Below the pieces are notes generated by a model. The model saw only the letters and a list, made by a program, of their open reading frames with translations, was not told the DNA's origin and did no database searches. 64,000 nucleotides of DNA from Streptomyces cavernae (lineage in GTDB: Bacteria; Actinomycetota; Actinomycetes; Streptomycetales; Streptomycetaceae), in NCBI RefSeq assembly GCF_004023625.1, contig NZ_RPDJ01000006.1:62001-126000 (forward strand). The letters run 5' to 3'. Position 1 is the first letter of the stretch. Each line of letters starts with the position of its first letter. Both the position numbers and the translations under genes were made by a program. Shown one piece after another: positions 33,876 through 42,969 of the stretch.

Positions 33876-34829
33876 ATGGGCGAGTCGGGAGTCACAGCAA
33901 GGGCGGGCTGGACCGCCGGGGTTCGTGTCGGCACCTGTTCCTGGACGGACCGTGACCTGCTGTCCAGCGGCTGGTATCCACCGGGGTGCCGGGACGCGGA
34001 GGGGCGACTGCGGTACTACGCCTCACGGTTCCCCGTGGTGGAGGTCGACGCCGGGTACTACGCCCTGCCCGGCGTGCGCAACAGCAGACTCTGGACCGAG
34101 CGGACGCCGAACTGTTTCCGGTTCGACGTGAAGGCGTTCTCGCTGCTCACCGGGCACCCGACACCGACCGACCGATTACCCGTCGAGCTGCGGGCCGCGG
34201 TCGCGGGCAGGCGGCGGGCGTACGACGATCGTGGACTCCTCGACGAGGTCTGGGCGCGCTTCGCCACCGCCCTCGAACCGCTGCGGGCCGCCGGGCGGCT
34301 CGGCAGTGTGCTCTTCCAGTTCCCGCCGTGGTTCACACCCGGTGCCCGGGCCGAGGCCCTGCTACGGGAGTGCCGGGACCGCACCGACGGCTGGCCCGTC
34401 TCCGCCGAGTTCCGGGATCCCTCGTGGTGGCGCGCCGACCGAGCGGACACCACCTGTGCGCTCCTCACCGAGCTGGAGATGAGCACCGTCGCGGTCGACA
34501 TGACGCAGTCGCTGCCCACGTCCATGCCTCCGGTCACCCAGGTCACCTCGCGTCGGCTCGCGCTGGTGCGCTTCCACGGCCGCAACGAAGCCTGGGGCAC
34601 CGGCTCGAAGGAGGAGCGGTTCCGGCACCGCTACTCGGAGTGTGAGCTCGAGGAATGGATCCCGCGCATCCGGGTCATGGCCGAGCGGGCCGACGAGGTG
34701 CACGTCCTGTTCAACAACTGCTGCGCCGACGCGGCAGTGAGCTCGGCGGAGTCGATGCGACGGTTACTCGGGCTCCCGGAGGGGTGCGCCCGTGAAGGAT
34801 GTCGGGCCCATGAAGGATCCCGCGGCTAG
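33876..34829 (+). CDS. DUF72 (YecE-like) TIM-barrel protein
   Basis: 317 residues from ATG at 33876. DUF72 landmarks: VRVGTCSWTDRDLLSSGWYP at the start, EVDAGYYALP, FRFDVKAFSLLTGHP, LGSVLFQFPPWF, VSAEFRDPSWW and VHVLFNNCCADAAVSSA. The family has a TIM-barrel fold and unknown activity. It is single-gene transcribed; no clear ribosome site was seen. Confidence 0.85.
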   Translation: MGESGVTARAGWTAGVRVGTCSWTDRDLLSSGWYPPGCRDAEGRLRYYASRFPVVEVDAGYYALPGVRNSRLWTERTPNCFRFDVKAFSLLTGHPTPTDRLPVELRAAVAGRRRAYDDRGLLDEVWARFATALEPLRAAGRLGSVLFQFPPWFTPGARAEALLRECRDRTDGWPVSAEFRDPSWWRADRADTTCALLTELEMSTVAVDMTQSLPTSMPPVTQVTSRRLALVRFHGRNEAWGTGSKEERFRHRYSECELEEWIPRIRVMAERADEVHVLFNNCCADAAVSSAESMRRLLGLPEGCAREGCRAHEGSRG

Positions 34830-34842
34830 GGATCTCTTCATG
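34809..34842 (+). terminator. Inverted repeat across the DUF72 stop codon
   Basis: CATGAAGGATCCC and GGGATCTCTTCATG pair with one bulged base around GCGGCTA. Possible terminator or translational control of the small frame that follows. Confidence 0.5.
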
Positions 34843-34853
34843 AGGAAGGCCCG

Positions 34854-34937
34854 ATGAAGAATGACCTGGCGTTCGCCGCCGAGGCGATGCCCCTGATGGA
34901 TCCCGTGCCCGTACGCCCGAAGGCCCCGACCGGGTAA
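34854..34937 (+). CDS. Possible 27-residue small protein
   Basis: ATG at 34854 with GAGGAAGG about five bases upstream encodes MKNDLAFAAEAMPLMDPV and ends inside the following hairpin. The codons fit Streptomyces use only partly. It may be a leader peptide or chance. Confidence 0.25.
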   Translation: MKNDLAFAAEAMPLMDPVPVRPKAPTG

Positions 34938-34950
34938 CCCGGTCGGGGCC
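34922..34950. terminator. Strong hairpin between DUF72 and the MFS remnant
   Basis: GGCCCCGACCGGGT pairs perfectly with ACCCGGTCGGGGCC with almost no loop; it can act in both directions. Confidence 0.8.
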
Positions 34951-34993
34951 CTCACGCCGTACGCTTCGGCTGGCCTCCCGGCTCCTTTCCCGC

Positions 34994-35812
34994 TCAGCGA
35001 GCCGCGTGTGCGTGTCCCGACACGGGTTCCTTCACCGAACGACTCGCGGAACTACTCGAGGACCCCGGTACCGGGCCACTCCCGCGGTGGAACTCGCCTT
35101 CACCCTCGTCCAACACCGCCACCGAGTCCGCCGCGTCCACCGAGTCCGTCGCGTCCGCCGAGCCCGCTGTGTCCGCGGCGTCCGCGTCGCCCTTCCGGCC
35201 GCCCCCGCGGATCAGCACCGCCGCCACCGCCGCGGCGGCGACGACCCCCGCGGCCCCGGCCAGGAAGCTGCCCGACATGGCGTTGGTGAAGGCCTCGCGG
35301 GCCGTGGCCACCAGGCTCGAGTCGCCGGTCGCCAGGGCGTCCGCGACCGAGTGGCGGGCCGCGGCGGGAGCCGAGGCCGGCATCGAGGAGGTGTACGTGC
35401 TGAAGAGGACGGCACCCATGACCGCGACGCCCAGCGCCGCGCCGGCCTGCTGGATGGTGTCGTTCAGGGCGGAGCCGACACCGGCGTGCTCCTCCGGGAC
35501 CGCACCGAGCAGCGCGGCGGTCGTGGCCGGCATCGCCAGGCCGGCGCCGGCACCCATCAGCAGCATCGCGGCGGTCAGCAGTCCGAAGCCGTCACCCTGC
35601 GAGAGCGTGGCGAGGACGGCGAAGCCGGAGGCGATGACCAGCAGGCCGCCCACGGCCAGCGCTCGGTTGCCGATCTTCTGGGCGAGCGCCGCGCCGACCC
35701 CGTTGAACAGCAGCGAGGCGACCGCCAGCGGCAGGAAGGCCAGACCCGTCTCGGTCGGTGTGTAGCCCTCGACGAACTGGAGGTACTGGGTGAGGACCAG
35801 CATCAGCCCGCA
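34994..35812 (-). pseudogene. MFS drug transporter (DHA2/EmrB type), N-terminal half deleted
   Basis: About 272 residues covering only the last half of a 14-helix transporter, starting abruptly at GLMLVLTQYLQFVEGYTPTE and including GAGAGLAMPATTAALLG and VGSALNDTIQQAGAALGVAV. The first helices, the promoter and the start codon are missing. At about 35810 it meets head to head the C-terminal part of a TetR regulator. The C-terminal tail is Asp/Ala/Ser-rich with short repeats. Confidence 0.85.
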
Positions 35813-36392
35813 CGTCTCCAACAAGGACGAACTGATCGAACTGGTCGTCGACCAGGTGTACGGCGAGGTCGAGGTACCGGAACCGGACGCCGCGGGGGGC
35901 TGGCGGTCCGCCGCCGTCCGCTGCGCGCACAGCCTGCGCGAGACGTTCCTGCGCCACCCGTGGATCGTCTCCGTGCTCGGCGAGTCGGGCGTCGCCTACC
36001 TGGGACCGAACCTGATGCGAATGTCCGAGGACCTGCTCGGCGTCTTCGAGGCGGCGGGCTTCGACCTGGAGGCCTCCGACCGTGCCATGAACACGATGAT
36101 CGCGTACGTCATCGGCGTGGCCACCGTCGAGGCGGCCTGGCTGACCAAGGTCGCCCGCAGCGGTCGCAGCGAGGACGAGTGGCTCCGGCATCTGCTGCCC
36201 GCCGCCGGTCAGGCCGTCCAGGGCTACCCGCGGCTGCGGCGTCTGTACGAGTCCCAACTCTCCGACGGCGCGGGCGCCGGCCGGGAGGACACCTTCAAAC
36301 TCGGCCTCGACTGCGTCCTGGACGGCCTGGAGGCACGACTGGGCAGTACCGCACGACTGGACAGTACCGATGGAGGCCCGACTCGGCCGTAA
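35811..36392 (+). pseudogene. TetR-family regulator, DNA-binding domain deleted
   Basis: About 193 residues beginning HVSNKDELIELVVDQVYGEV, the point just after the helix-turn-helix in TetR proteins (normally Y-x-H-V-x-x-K-D-E-L). The ligand-binding C-terminal domain is intact to its stop. An ATG a few codons earlier lies on transporter sequence and is not a native start. It was probably the repressor of the adjacent MFS gene before one deletion removed both heads. Confidence 0.85.
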
Positions 36393-36418
36393 CGGCCGAC
36401 CGAGCGGGCCTCGTCGGG

Positions 36419-38545
36419 TCAGTAGATCTTGACGATCCTGGAGACGGTGACCTGGTCGATGTCGGTGGTACGGATGGTTGCCTTCATCGTCCAGGTGCCG
36501 GCGATGGGGAGGTTGACGCTCTCCGTGGCCCAGTAGCCGCCCCGGTTCGTGAGCCGGGCGTCCAGCGGACCGATCTTCTGCTTCGCCAGGGTGAAGCTGA
36601 GCCGGATCTCGGGGACGGTCGCGATACCGCCGTCGGGTCCGAAGATCACGCACTCGACGGTGTTCTCGCCGACCTTGCCGGGTTCCATGAGGACCTGCAC
36701 CTTGCCCCGGCCGTTCGGAGTCCCGACGTCGAAGGGGATCATCGTGGTGGACGCCGTGCGCTGACCGACGCCGGCCTCGGCCATCGCCGCGGCGGTCTCC
36801 AGCTCTGCCCGGCCCGGCTGGGTGCCGGTGAGGGCGGTGGTGAGCACCAGCACCAGCACGCCGACCATCACTTCGACCAGCACGGACAGCCGCAGCCGGC
36901 CCCGTACGACCAACTGCGGGGCCGACTGCCGGGCCGACTGCGCCGGGGCGGCGACGGTGTCGGCGCTGTCACCGCTGTGGGACGAGCCGTTGCGGTCGGA
37001 CGGGCCGTTGCGGTCGGTCGAGCTGTCGTCATCGCCGTCACTGTCACCGTCACCGTCACCGCCTCCGGCACCGGAGGAGTCGTCGAGACCGGACGAGCGG
37101 TCACCGGCGCCCGGCGCCGACGCGGTTTCCGTGACCGCGCGGCCCGCCTCCGCGGCAACGGCACCCACCCGCACCGTGACCTTCTCGGCCACCGCCTCGG
37201 ACTCGCGCTCCGACGCGGGCTCCACTTCCCGCACGGGCTCCGCTTCGGACGTCGTCGCGGATGTCGTCGCGGACGTCCCCGCGGACGTGGTCGCGGAGTC
37301 CGTGCCGCGCTCCGTCTCCGGCTTCGCCGCGGCCCCTGCGCCCCCTGGCGCCCGCAGCAGCTTTCCGGTCCAGCGCCGCGAGAACGCCGCAGCCGCGACC
37401 AGGGCCACCACGGCACCCGTCTTCACCATGAGGAGTTCGCCGTACTCGGTGGAGGTCAGGGCCTCCCAGGAGCCGAGGCCCCGCCAGGACTGGTAGACAC
37501 CGGTGACGACCAGCACGGCCACCGAGGTGAACGCCAGCTGGGAGAAACGGGTGACGGCGGCCGCGGGCAGCTCCGTGTCCCGTCCCGCCTGCAACGCCGT
37601 GAGCAGCGCGACCAGCCCACCCAGCCACACCCCCATCGCCAGCAGGTGCAGCACGGACGAGGTCATCGCCAGCGGTACCTGAGTGCCTGCGGAGGCGTGT
37701 TCGGCGACGGCCCAGGTGACGGCCAGCGCGAGGGCGAGCAGCACCCCCACCACCTGCTCGGCACGCTTCGGCTTCTCCTCGGCGCGGGAGCGGGCGACCA
37801 GCCGGACGAGGAAGACCGCGACCCCGGCCATCAGCACCAGCCGCGCCACCAGCGCCAGACCCGGACGGCTCTCCAGCGTCCGGCCCAGCAGCGAGAGGTC
37901 GAGGATGCCGGAAGGGCTGCCGCCCGACTCGTACGGACCCCGCAGCGGCAGCAGTGCCACCGTGGACCCCAGCAGGGTCCACCAGCCGATCTGCAGCAGT
38001 CGCCGCAGCGGACGGACCGTCAGACCCGTGGGCCAGCAGACCAGGACGAAGGTCGTGGCGCCGATCAGCAGCGCCAGGCCGCCGTAAGCGATGTACCGGC
38101 CTGCGTCGTAGAGCGCGCTGGATGCCGGATCCTCCTGCGGGCCGACTTCCGCAGCCGTCTCGGAGGGCGCGCCGATCGAGAAGGTGAACGCGCCGGAGAT
38201 CGGGTGGCTGTCGGAGGAGACCACGCGCCAGGCGACCGTGTACGTGCCGTCCGGCAGGCCGTCGCGGAGCTGGACGCGGGCCGTCTCGCTGCGGCCCTTC
38301 ACATGGGCCGCGTTGGTCTCGTTGATCCGGCGGTTTCCGGGGTCGAGCACCCGCAGCGAGTCTTCGGACAGGCCGACCGATTCGGTGAAGGTCAGCGTGA
38401 CCTGCCGGGGCGCGGTCTTCAGGACCGTCCCGTCGCGCGGGTCGGTGCTGCGCAGTGCGGAGTGCGCCGAGGCCGGCCCCGCGCCCGCGAGCAGCAGGGC
38501 GGCTATGGAGGCGATGACGGCGAGCAGGGAGAGAACGCGGCGCAT
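36419..38545 (-). CDS. Copper resistance CopC-CopD fusion protein
   Basis: 708 residues. Signal peptide to about residue 27, giving a mature N-terminal His (HSALRSTDP), as in CopC copper sites; CopC domain to about 125. Then about eight membrane helices of the CopD domain (SALYDAGRYIAYGGLALLIG, LHLLAMGVWLGGLVALL). A low-complexity insert of roughly 130 residues (about 410-540) rich in Thr/Ser/Glu/Asp, with TTSATTSATTS and GDGDGDSDGDDD, interrupts the CopD part before the last helix and a C-terminal YtkA-like beta domain. It is 4 bp from the lipoprotein gene upstream. Likely periplasmic-side copper binding and uptake. Confidence 0.88.
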   Translation of the reverse strand: MRRVLSLLAVIASIAALLLAGAGPASAHSALRSTDPRDGTVLKTAPRQVTLTFTESVGLSEDSLRVLDPGNRRINETNAAHVKGRSETARVQLRDGLPDGTYTVAWRVVSSDSHPISGAFTFSIGAPSETAAEVGPQEDPASSALYDAGRYIAYGGLALLIGATTFVLVCWPTGLTVRPLRRLLQIGWWTLLGSTVALLPLRGPYESGGSPSGILDLSLLGRTLESRPGLALVARLVLMAGVAVFLVRLVARSRAEEKPKRAEQVVGVLLALALAVTWAVAEHASAGTQVPLAMTSSVLHLLAMGVWLGGLVALLTALQAGRDTELPAAAVTRFSQLAFTSVAVLVVTGVYQSWRGLGSWEALTSTEYGELLMVKTGAVVALVAAAAFSRRWTGKLLRAPGGAGAAAKPETERGTDSATTSAGTSATTSATTSEAEPVREVEPASERESEAVAEKVTVRVGAVAAEAGRAVTETASAPGAGDRSSGLDDSSGAGGGDGDGDSDGDDDSSTDRNGPSDRNGSSHSGDSADTVAAPAQSARQSAPQLVVRGRLRLSVLVEVMVGVLVLVLTTALTGTQPGRAELETAAAMAEAGVGQRTASTTMIPFDVGTPNGRGKVQVLMEPGKVGENTVECVIFGPDGGIATVPEIRLSFTLAKQKIGPLDARLTNRGGYWATESVNLPIAGTWTMKATIRTTDIDQVTVSRIVKIY

Positions 38546-38549
38546 GCGG

Positions 38550-39053
38550 TTACCCGCTCGCGCTCTGCGAGGCGACGGGGCCCTGCGGCGCCGGGCCCTG
38601 GGAGCCGGTGCCCTGCGAGCCGGTGCCCTGCGACGGGCGGACCGAGGTGTCCTCGATCCATCCGCCCACCTTCTTGCGGAGCTTCCCCAGCAGGGCGGGC
38701 TCCGCCGTGATCGCCCAGCGTGGGCCGACCAGGTACTTCCCGCCGTACATGCTCGCGGTGTCGAGCCAGATCTTCTTGAACTTCTCCTGCGGGAACGTGG
38801 TGATGAGGTAGTCGCCGAGGTCGGTCTTGCAGACGCCCTCGCGCAGCTCGGTGTTGTCCGAGCGAATGCTGACCCTGCAATCCGTCAGGTCGGCGATCTT
38901 CTCGATGTTGGCCGGCGCCGCGGCGACCGTCTTCGCCCGTTGCTTCGGGGAGTCGTTCGACCTGTCCGCGCTCTTGTCCGCCGAGCACCCCACGGCCAGG
39001 ACCATGCCCCCGGTCAGTGCCGCACTCAACAGGATGCCTCGCTGTCGCACCAC
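38550..39053 (-). CDS. Putative lipoprotein in an operon with CopC-CopD
   Basis: 167 residues from GTG at 39053 (GGAGA nine bases upstream). Lipobox LAVGC gives lipidation at Cys23. The mature part has an SCO-like compact domain with two Cys (DLTDCRVSI and REGVCKTDL) and ends in a short Gly/Ser/Gln repeat. The function is unknown; it is translationally close to the copper gene, which suggests a role in metal handling at the cell surface. Confidence 0.75.
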   Translation of the reverse strand: MVRQRGILLSAALTGGMVLAVGCSADKSADRSNDSPKQRAKTVAAAPANIEKIADLTDCRVSIRSDNTELREGVCKTDLGDYLITTFPQEKFKKIWLDTASMYGGKYLVGPRWAITAEPALLGKLRKKVGGWIEDTSVRPSQGTGSQGTGSQGPAPQGPVASQSASG

Positions 39054-39145
39054 GTCGTGTCGTCTCCGTGTCGGGATTCTGGTTCTCGTATCTCGTGTTA
39101 CGTACGGACGGATCCGCTGTAACGCTCACCGCAGACCACGGCGGA

Positions 39146-40336
39146 TCAGTGCGGATGTGGTTCCTCGCGGTGGGCCGGGCCGTGCGGGTCCTCGCAGTGC
39201 ATCATCACCTGGAGCACTTCCTCGGGCGCGTGATCCACCTGGAGGGTGGTGTGGGTGATGCCGTACCCGTGGCGCAGTAGTTCCTCCAAGTCACGGCGCA
39301 CGGCGTGGCAGTCGCCCCCCGGTTCCACCAGCACATGCGCGGACAGGGCCGTCTGACCCGACGTGATCTGCCACACGTGCAGATCGTGGATCTCGACGAC
39401 GCGCGCCTGCGCCACGAGTTCGTCGCCCAGCTCGTCCGGGTCGAGATGGGCCGGGGCGGCCTCCAGGAAGATCCGGCCGGACTCGCGCAGCAGCCCGTAC
39501 CCCGCCTTCACCATCAGCGCCACGACCACGAGGGTGGCGATGGCGTCGGCGCGGGCGAAGCCCGTCAGGATCACCACCAGACCGGCGACGGCGGTCCCGA
39601 TGAACGCGAAGAGGTCGTTCAGCACGTGCTGGTAGGCGCCCTCGACATTGAGAGAGGAACGATTGGCCCGGGACAGGCACCAGGTGGCGATCAGGTTCAC
39701 GACGATGCCGGCCAGCGCGGTGCCGAGCACCAGGCCGCCCTCCACCTCCGGCGGCTCGAGCAGCCGGCGGACCGCCTCGTAGGCGAGCCAGGCGCCCAGG
39801 AGCAGCAGGGTGAGGCCGTTGGCCTGGGCGGAGAGGATCTCGGCGCGCTTCAGGCCGTAGGTGTAGCCGCCGCGGGCCGGGCGCGCGGCGAGCCGCATCG
39901 CGATCAGGGCGAGCACGATCGAGGCGGCGTCGGTGAGCATGTGCGCCGCGTCGGAGATCAGCGCGAGGGAGTCCGCGATCACACCGACGACGACCTCGGC
40001 GGCCATGAAGGTCGTGATCAGTCCGAGCGCGAGGCCGAGCCAGCGGCGATCGGCGTCGGCGGAGATGCCGTGGGAATGCCCGCCCGGACCGTGGCTGTGC
40101 CCGTGACTGTGACCGTGGCTGTTGCTGTGCTCGTGGCTGCCGCTGTTGCCGTTGCCGTGTTCGTGACTGTCGCTGTGGTCGTGGCTGTTGCTGTGCTCGT
40201 GACCGTGGCGATCGTTCTTGCGGTGGCTCTTGTCGCTCTGGTGGCCTCGCGCACCGTGGGCGTGGTCACCCGAGCCGCGCGGCGCCCGGCTCTCCGGGCC
40301 GCCGTTCGGTTCGTACTCATGGCGATGATCGCTCAT
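39146..40336 (-). CDS. Cation diffusion facilitator (Zn/Co/Cd) with a His-rich N-terminus
   Basis: 396 residues from ATG at 40336. The first ~100 residues contain about 25 His (HGHEHSNSHDHSDSHEHG and HGHSHGHSHGPGGHSHG), a metal-binding tail. Six helices follow; metal-site pairs are ISDAAHMLTDAAS in TM2 and YQHVLNDLFAFIG in TM5. The C-terminal cytoplasmic domain has HDLHVWQITSGQ, and the end is His-rich again. Exports divalent metal by proton antiport, as ZitB/CzcD do. Confidence 0.93.
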   Translation of the reverse strand: MSDHRHEYEPNGGPESRAPRGSGDHAHGARGHQSDKSHRKNDRHGHEHSNSHDHSDSHEHGNGNSGSHEHSNSHGHSHGHSHGPGGHSHGISADADRRWLGLALGLITTFMAAEVVVGVIADSLALISDAAHMLTDAASIVLALIAMRLAARPARGGYTYGLKRAEILSAQANGLTLLLLGAWLAYEAVRRLLEPPEVEGGLVLGTALAGIVVNLIATWCLSRANRSSLNVEGAYQHVLNDLFAFIGTAVAGLVVILTGFARADAIATLVVVALMVKAGYGLLRESGRIFLEAAPAHLDPDELGDELVAQARVVEIHDLHVWQITSGQTALSAHVLVEPGGDCHAVRRDLEELLRHGYGITHTTLQVDHAPEEVLQVMMHCEDPHGPAHREEPHPH

Positions 40337-40536
40337 GGTGTCCACGCCTTCCCGCGCCGTCGACCGACGCCTCGATGGCAGTGAAACGCATGGGGCGTCG
40401 GATCGCCAAAGGCTGCATCGGTGACCGTTGTCATGACCGTTAAGACCGCCCTGAACTGCGCCTTCTCCGGGGTCGACGGATCCGGCCGAGGGATTCGCGG
40501 GACGAGGCGGCGAGCGCCGGGGGATGATGGACGGCC

Positions 40537-41490
40537 ATGTTGTCCGATCACCGAGCGCCGAGCGCCAGAACCACGGCGAGCGCCAGCCGGGCGGGCGTCG
40601 GCGTCCGCGTCGCGTTGTTCGCCGGTCTCGGCAGCGTCCTCGCGGTGCTCGGCCACCACTCGGTGGCCGAGGGCCCGGTGCCGTGGCGGCTGATCGGCGC
40701 GGCGATGGCGGCGCAGTGCGCCGGGGCGTGGCCACTGGCCAGGCGGCGGTACCCGCTCGGCGCGACCGTGCTGTTCACCCTGGCGGCGCAGGGAGCCCTC
40801 CATCTCGCGCTGAGCCGGCGCCGTACGGCGGCCGGGGCACACGACCACGCGTCGGCGCCGGCGGACGACGCGGTCTGGCATCAGGACGGGGCGGCCATGA
40901 CAACGGTCCACGCTTCCTCCGCCATGGTGGTCGCCTGGCTGCTGCACCGGGCGGACGTCCGGATCGCCGAGGCGCTGCGCGGCCTGGTCGCCCGGGTACT
41001 GCCGAGCGTGCGCGTGACGGCGGGGGCGCTTCCGGAGCCGGTGCGGACGGTGACCCGTGCGGACGTCCCGGTGCGGGTGACCTGGGAAGTGCTGGAGCAC
41101 ACGGTGGTGCGCAGGGGACCACCGCGGGCGGATGTCCCCCACGCCACCACCCGCAAGGCCGGGCCCCGGCCCGGCCGCCCACGGACCCATCGGTCCATCA
41201 GCAAGGAGTTCCCCTGTGTCGGCCCGCACTACGGCATCTGCCGTGACGCCCGCAACGCCGCCCCGGCGTCGTACCACTCGCACCACCCGCCTGGGCCTCG
41301 TGGCCGCGGCCACGGTGACCTTCTCGTTCGCCCTGACGACCGCGGCCTTCGCCCATGTGGAGGTCGAGGCCGACAAGGCGCAGGCACTCGCCCGGAACGT
41401 CACGCTCACCGTCACCTCCGAGGCCGAGAACGCCTCCGCCGGTTTCACCTCGGTGCGGATCGTGCTGCCCGAGGGCATCGCGCCCGCTGA
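40537..41490 (+). CDS. Membrane protein, natural end uncertain
   Basis: 317 residues as read. Three to four hydrophobic segments (VRVALFAGLGSVLAVLG, WRLIGAAMAAQCAGAWPLA, TVLFTLAAQGALHLALS, AMTTVHASSAMVVAWLL) and a His/Asp-containing loop (GAHDHASAPADDAVWHQDG) that might bind metal. After RRGPPRADVPHATT (about 41150) the frame runs into the next gene for 275 bases with non-coding character, so the true stop was probably near 41150 and has been lost by an indel, or the overlap is real. It precedes ycnI-like and is likely co-transcribed. Confidence 0.6.
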   Translation: MLSDHRAPSARTTASASRAGVGVRVALFAGLGSVLAVLGHHSVAEGPVPWRLIGAAMAAQCAGAWPLARRRYPLGATVLFTLAAQGALHLALSRRRTAAGAHDHASAPADDAVWHQDGAAMTTVHASSAMVVAWLLHRADVRIAEALRGLVARVLPSVRVTAGALPEPVRTVTRADVPVRVTWEVLEHTVVRRGPPRADVPHATTRKAGPRPGRPRTHRSISKEFPCVGPHYGICRDARNAAPASYHSHHPPGPRGRGHGDLLVRPDDRGLRPCGGRGRQGAGTRPERHAHRHLRGRERLRRFHLGADRAARGHRAR

Positions 41491-42013
41491 CGTCTCGCTG
41501 GCCGAGGGGCCCAAGGGCTGGAAGCTGAAGCCCGCCGCCGACGGCTACTCCGTCAGCGGCCCGAAGCTGGCCAACGGGACCGACGCCGTGCACAAGATAC
41601 GGATCAAGCAGTTGCCGGACGCCGAGGAGCTGGCGTTCAAGGCGGTGGAGACCTACAGCGACGGCAAGGTCTCCCGGTGGATCGAGCTGCCGACCGGCGG
41701 GGAGGAGCCGGAGCAGCCGGCGCCGGTGCTCGAACTCAAGGCGGCGGCACCCGGCGCCAAGCCGCTCTCCCCGAGCTCCCGCTCCAGCCCGACCACGAAC
41801 CCGAACCAGTCCGCCACCGCCTCGGCCTCCCCGTCCACGGAGAAGCCCTCCGCGTCGGAGTCCACCGCGTCGCAGGAGCCGTCCGCCGAGGCGGCCGAGA
41901 AGAACGACGACGACAGCTCCTCGTCCGGTTTGCTGATCGGCGTCATAGTCGTCGCCCTGCTGGCGGCGGGCGGCGGAACGTGGTGGCTGCTGAGGCGGAG
42001 GGCCACGGCGTAG
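41216..42013 (+). CDS. YcnI-family (DUF1775) copper-binding membrane protein
   Basis: 265 residues from GTG at 41216 (AAGGAG seven bases upstream). Signal peptide to FA, leaving a mature N-terminal His (HVEVEADKAQ), the copper-binding feature of YcnI proteins. DUF1775 domain about 42-180 with FTSVRIVLPEGIAPADV; then a Ser/Pro/Glu linker and a C-terminal membrane helix (LLIGVIVVALLAAGGGTWW) with Arg-rich tail. Works with CopC/CopD type proteins in copper trafficking. Confidence 0.9.
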   Translation: MSARTTASAVTPATPPRRRTTRTTRLGLVAAATVTFSFALTTAAFAHVEVEADKAQALARNVTLTVTSEAENASAGFTSVRIVLPEGIAPADVSLAEGPKGWKLKPAADGYSVSGPKLANGTDAVHKIRIKQLPDAEELAFKAVETYSDGKVSRWIELPTGGEEPEQPAPVLELKAAAPGAKPLSPSSRSSPTTNPNQSATASASPSTEKPSASESTASQEPSAEAAEKNDDDSSSSGLLIGVIVVALLAAGGGTWWLLRRRATA

Positions 42014-42177
42014 GCCTCCGACAGTCCGGTCCGGTCCGGTCGGCGCGGCCCCGGCCGAGCCGAAGCGGACCGGCCGGGCGGGAGCCGAGCCCCGCCCGCG
42101 CCGGAAGGCCTGGACCAGGGCGGGCCGCGAGTACCCCTGGACTGCGCCCCGTGCCAGCACGCGCGATTATCGAGGAC

Positions 42178-42792
42178 ATGGACGTCACCCTGCACCTCGC
42201 ACAGCAGCCCGAAGCCGACGCGCTGCTCGGCCGGAGTCCACTGGCCGCGCTCGTCGGCATGCTCCTCGATCAGCAAGTGCCGATGGAGTGGGCGTTCACG
42301 GGCCCGTACACCATCGCCCGGCGTATGGAGTCCGACGATCTCAACGCGCACGAGATCGCCGCGTACGACCCCGAGGCCTTCGCCACGCTGCTCTCCACCA
42401 AGCCCGCGGTGCACCGCTACCCGGGGTCCATGGCCAACCGGATCCAGCAGCTGTGCCAGTACCTCGTCGAGCACTACGACGGGGACGCCGCCGCCGTCTG
42501 GGACGGAGTCGACAGCGGTGCGGAGTTGCTGCGGCGTCTGAAGGAACTGCCCGGATTCGGCACCCAGAAGGCCCAGATCTTCCTCGCCCTGCTGGGCAAA
42601 CAGCTCGGCGTCCACCCGGAGGGCTGGCGGGAGGCAGCCGGGGCATACGGGGAGGCCGGGTCGTTCCGGTCGGTGGCGGACATCACCGGCCCGGAGTCCC
42701 TGACGAAGGTACGCGCGCACAAGCAGGAGATGAAGGCGGCGGCCAAGGCCGCGAAAGCCGCCAAAGCCACCCGGGCGCCCGGGGCGAAGTGA
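42178..42792 (+). CDS. HhH-GPD base-excision DNA repair protein
   Basis: 204 residues from ATG at 42178. HhH-GPD landmarks: LVGMLLDQQVPMEWAFTGPY near the start, and the helix-hairpin-helix LKELPGFGTQKAQIFLAL. No iron-sulfur cluster cysteines follow. The C-terminus is Lys/Ala-rich (AAAKAAKAAKA), suited to DNA contact. Substrate lesion unknown. Confidence 0.85.
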   Translation: MDVTLHLAQQPEADALLGRSPLAALVGMLLDQQVPMEWAFTGPYTIARRMESDDLNAHEIAAYDPEAFATLLSTKPAVHRYPGSMANRIQQLCQYLVEHYDGDAAAVWDGVDSGAELLRRLKELPGFGTQKAQIFLALLGKQLGVHPEGWREAAGAYGEAGSFRSVADITGPESLTKVRAHKQEMKAAAKAAKAAKATRAPGAK

Positions 42793-42969
42793 ACCGCTGA
42801 CCACCCTCGTGGGCGTCGCGACCGTGCCGTCCGACCCCGTTCACCGGTTCGGACGGTCGACGTAAGTCTGACAGAAGTACCGGTTCGCCCATATTTGAGG
42901 CGGCATTTCCAGGGGCACTCTCCGCCGCCATGGCTGCGCCCGGAAGGTCTGGGCCGGTAGGCTTTCCGT

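Noticed and set aside
35790..35810. ATG at 35790 as the start of a short TetR protein
   Set aside because: The first seven codons lie on transporter sequence; the protein would begin after the helix-turn-helix. Treated as a deletion junction.
35006..38710. A 1,234-codon plus-strand frame over the MFS remnant and CopC-CopD
   Set aside because: Antisense of a clearly recognisable CopC-CopD gene; low-complexity product.
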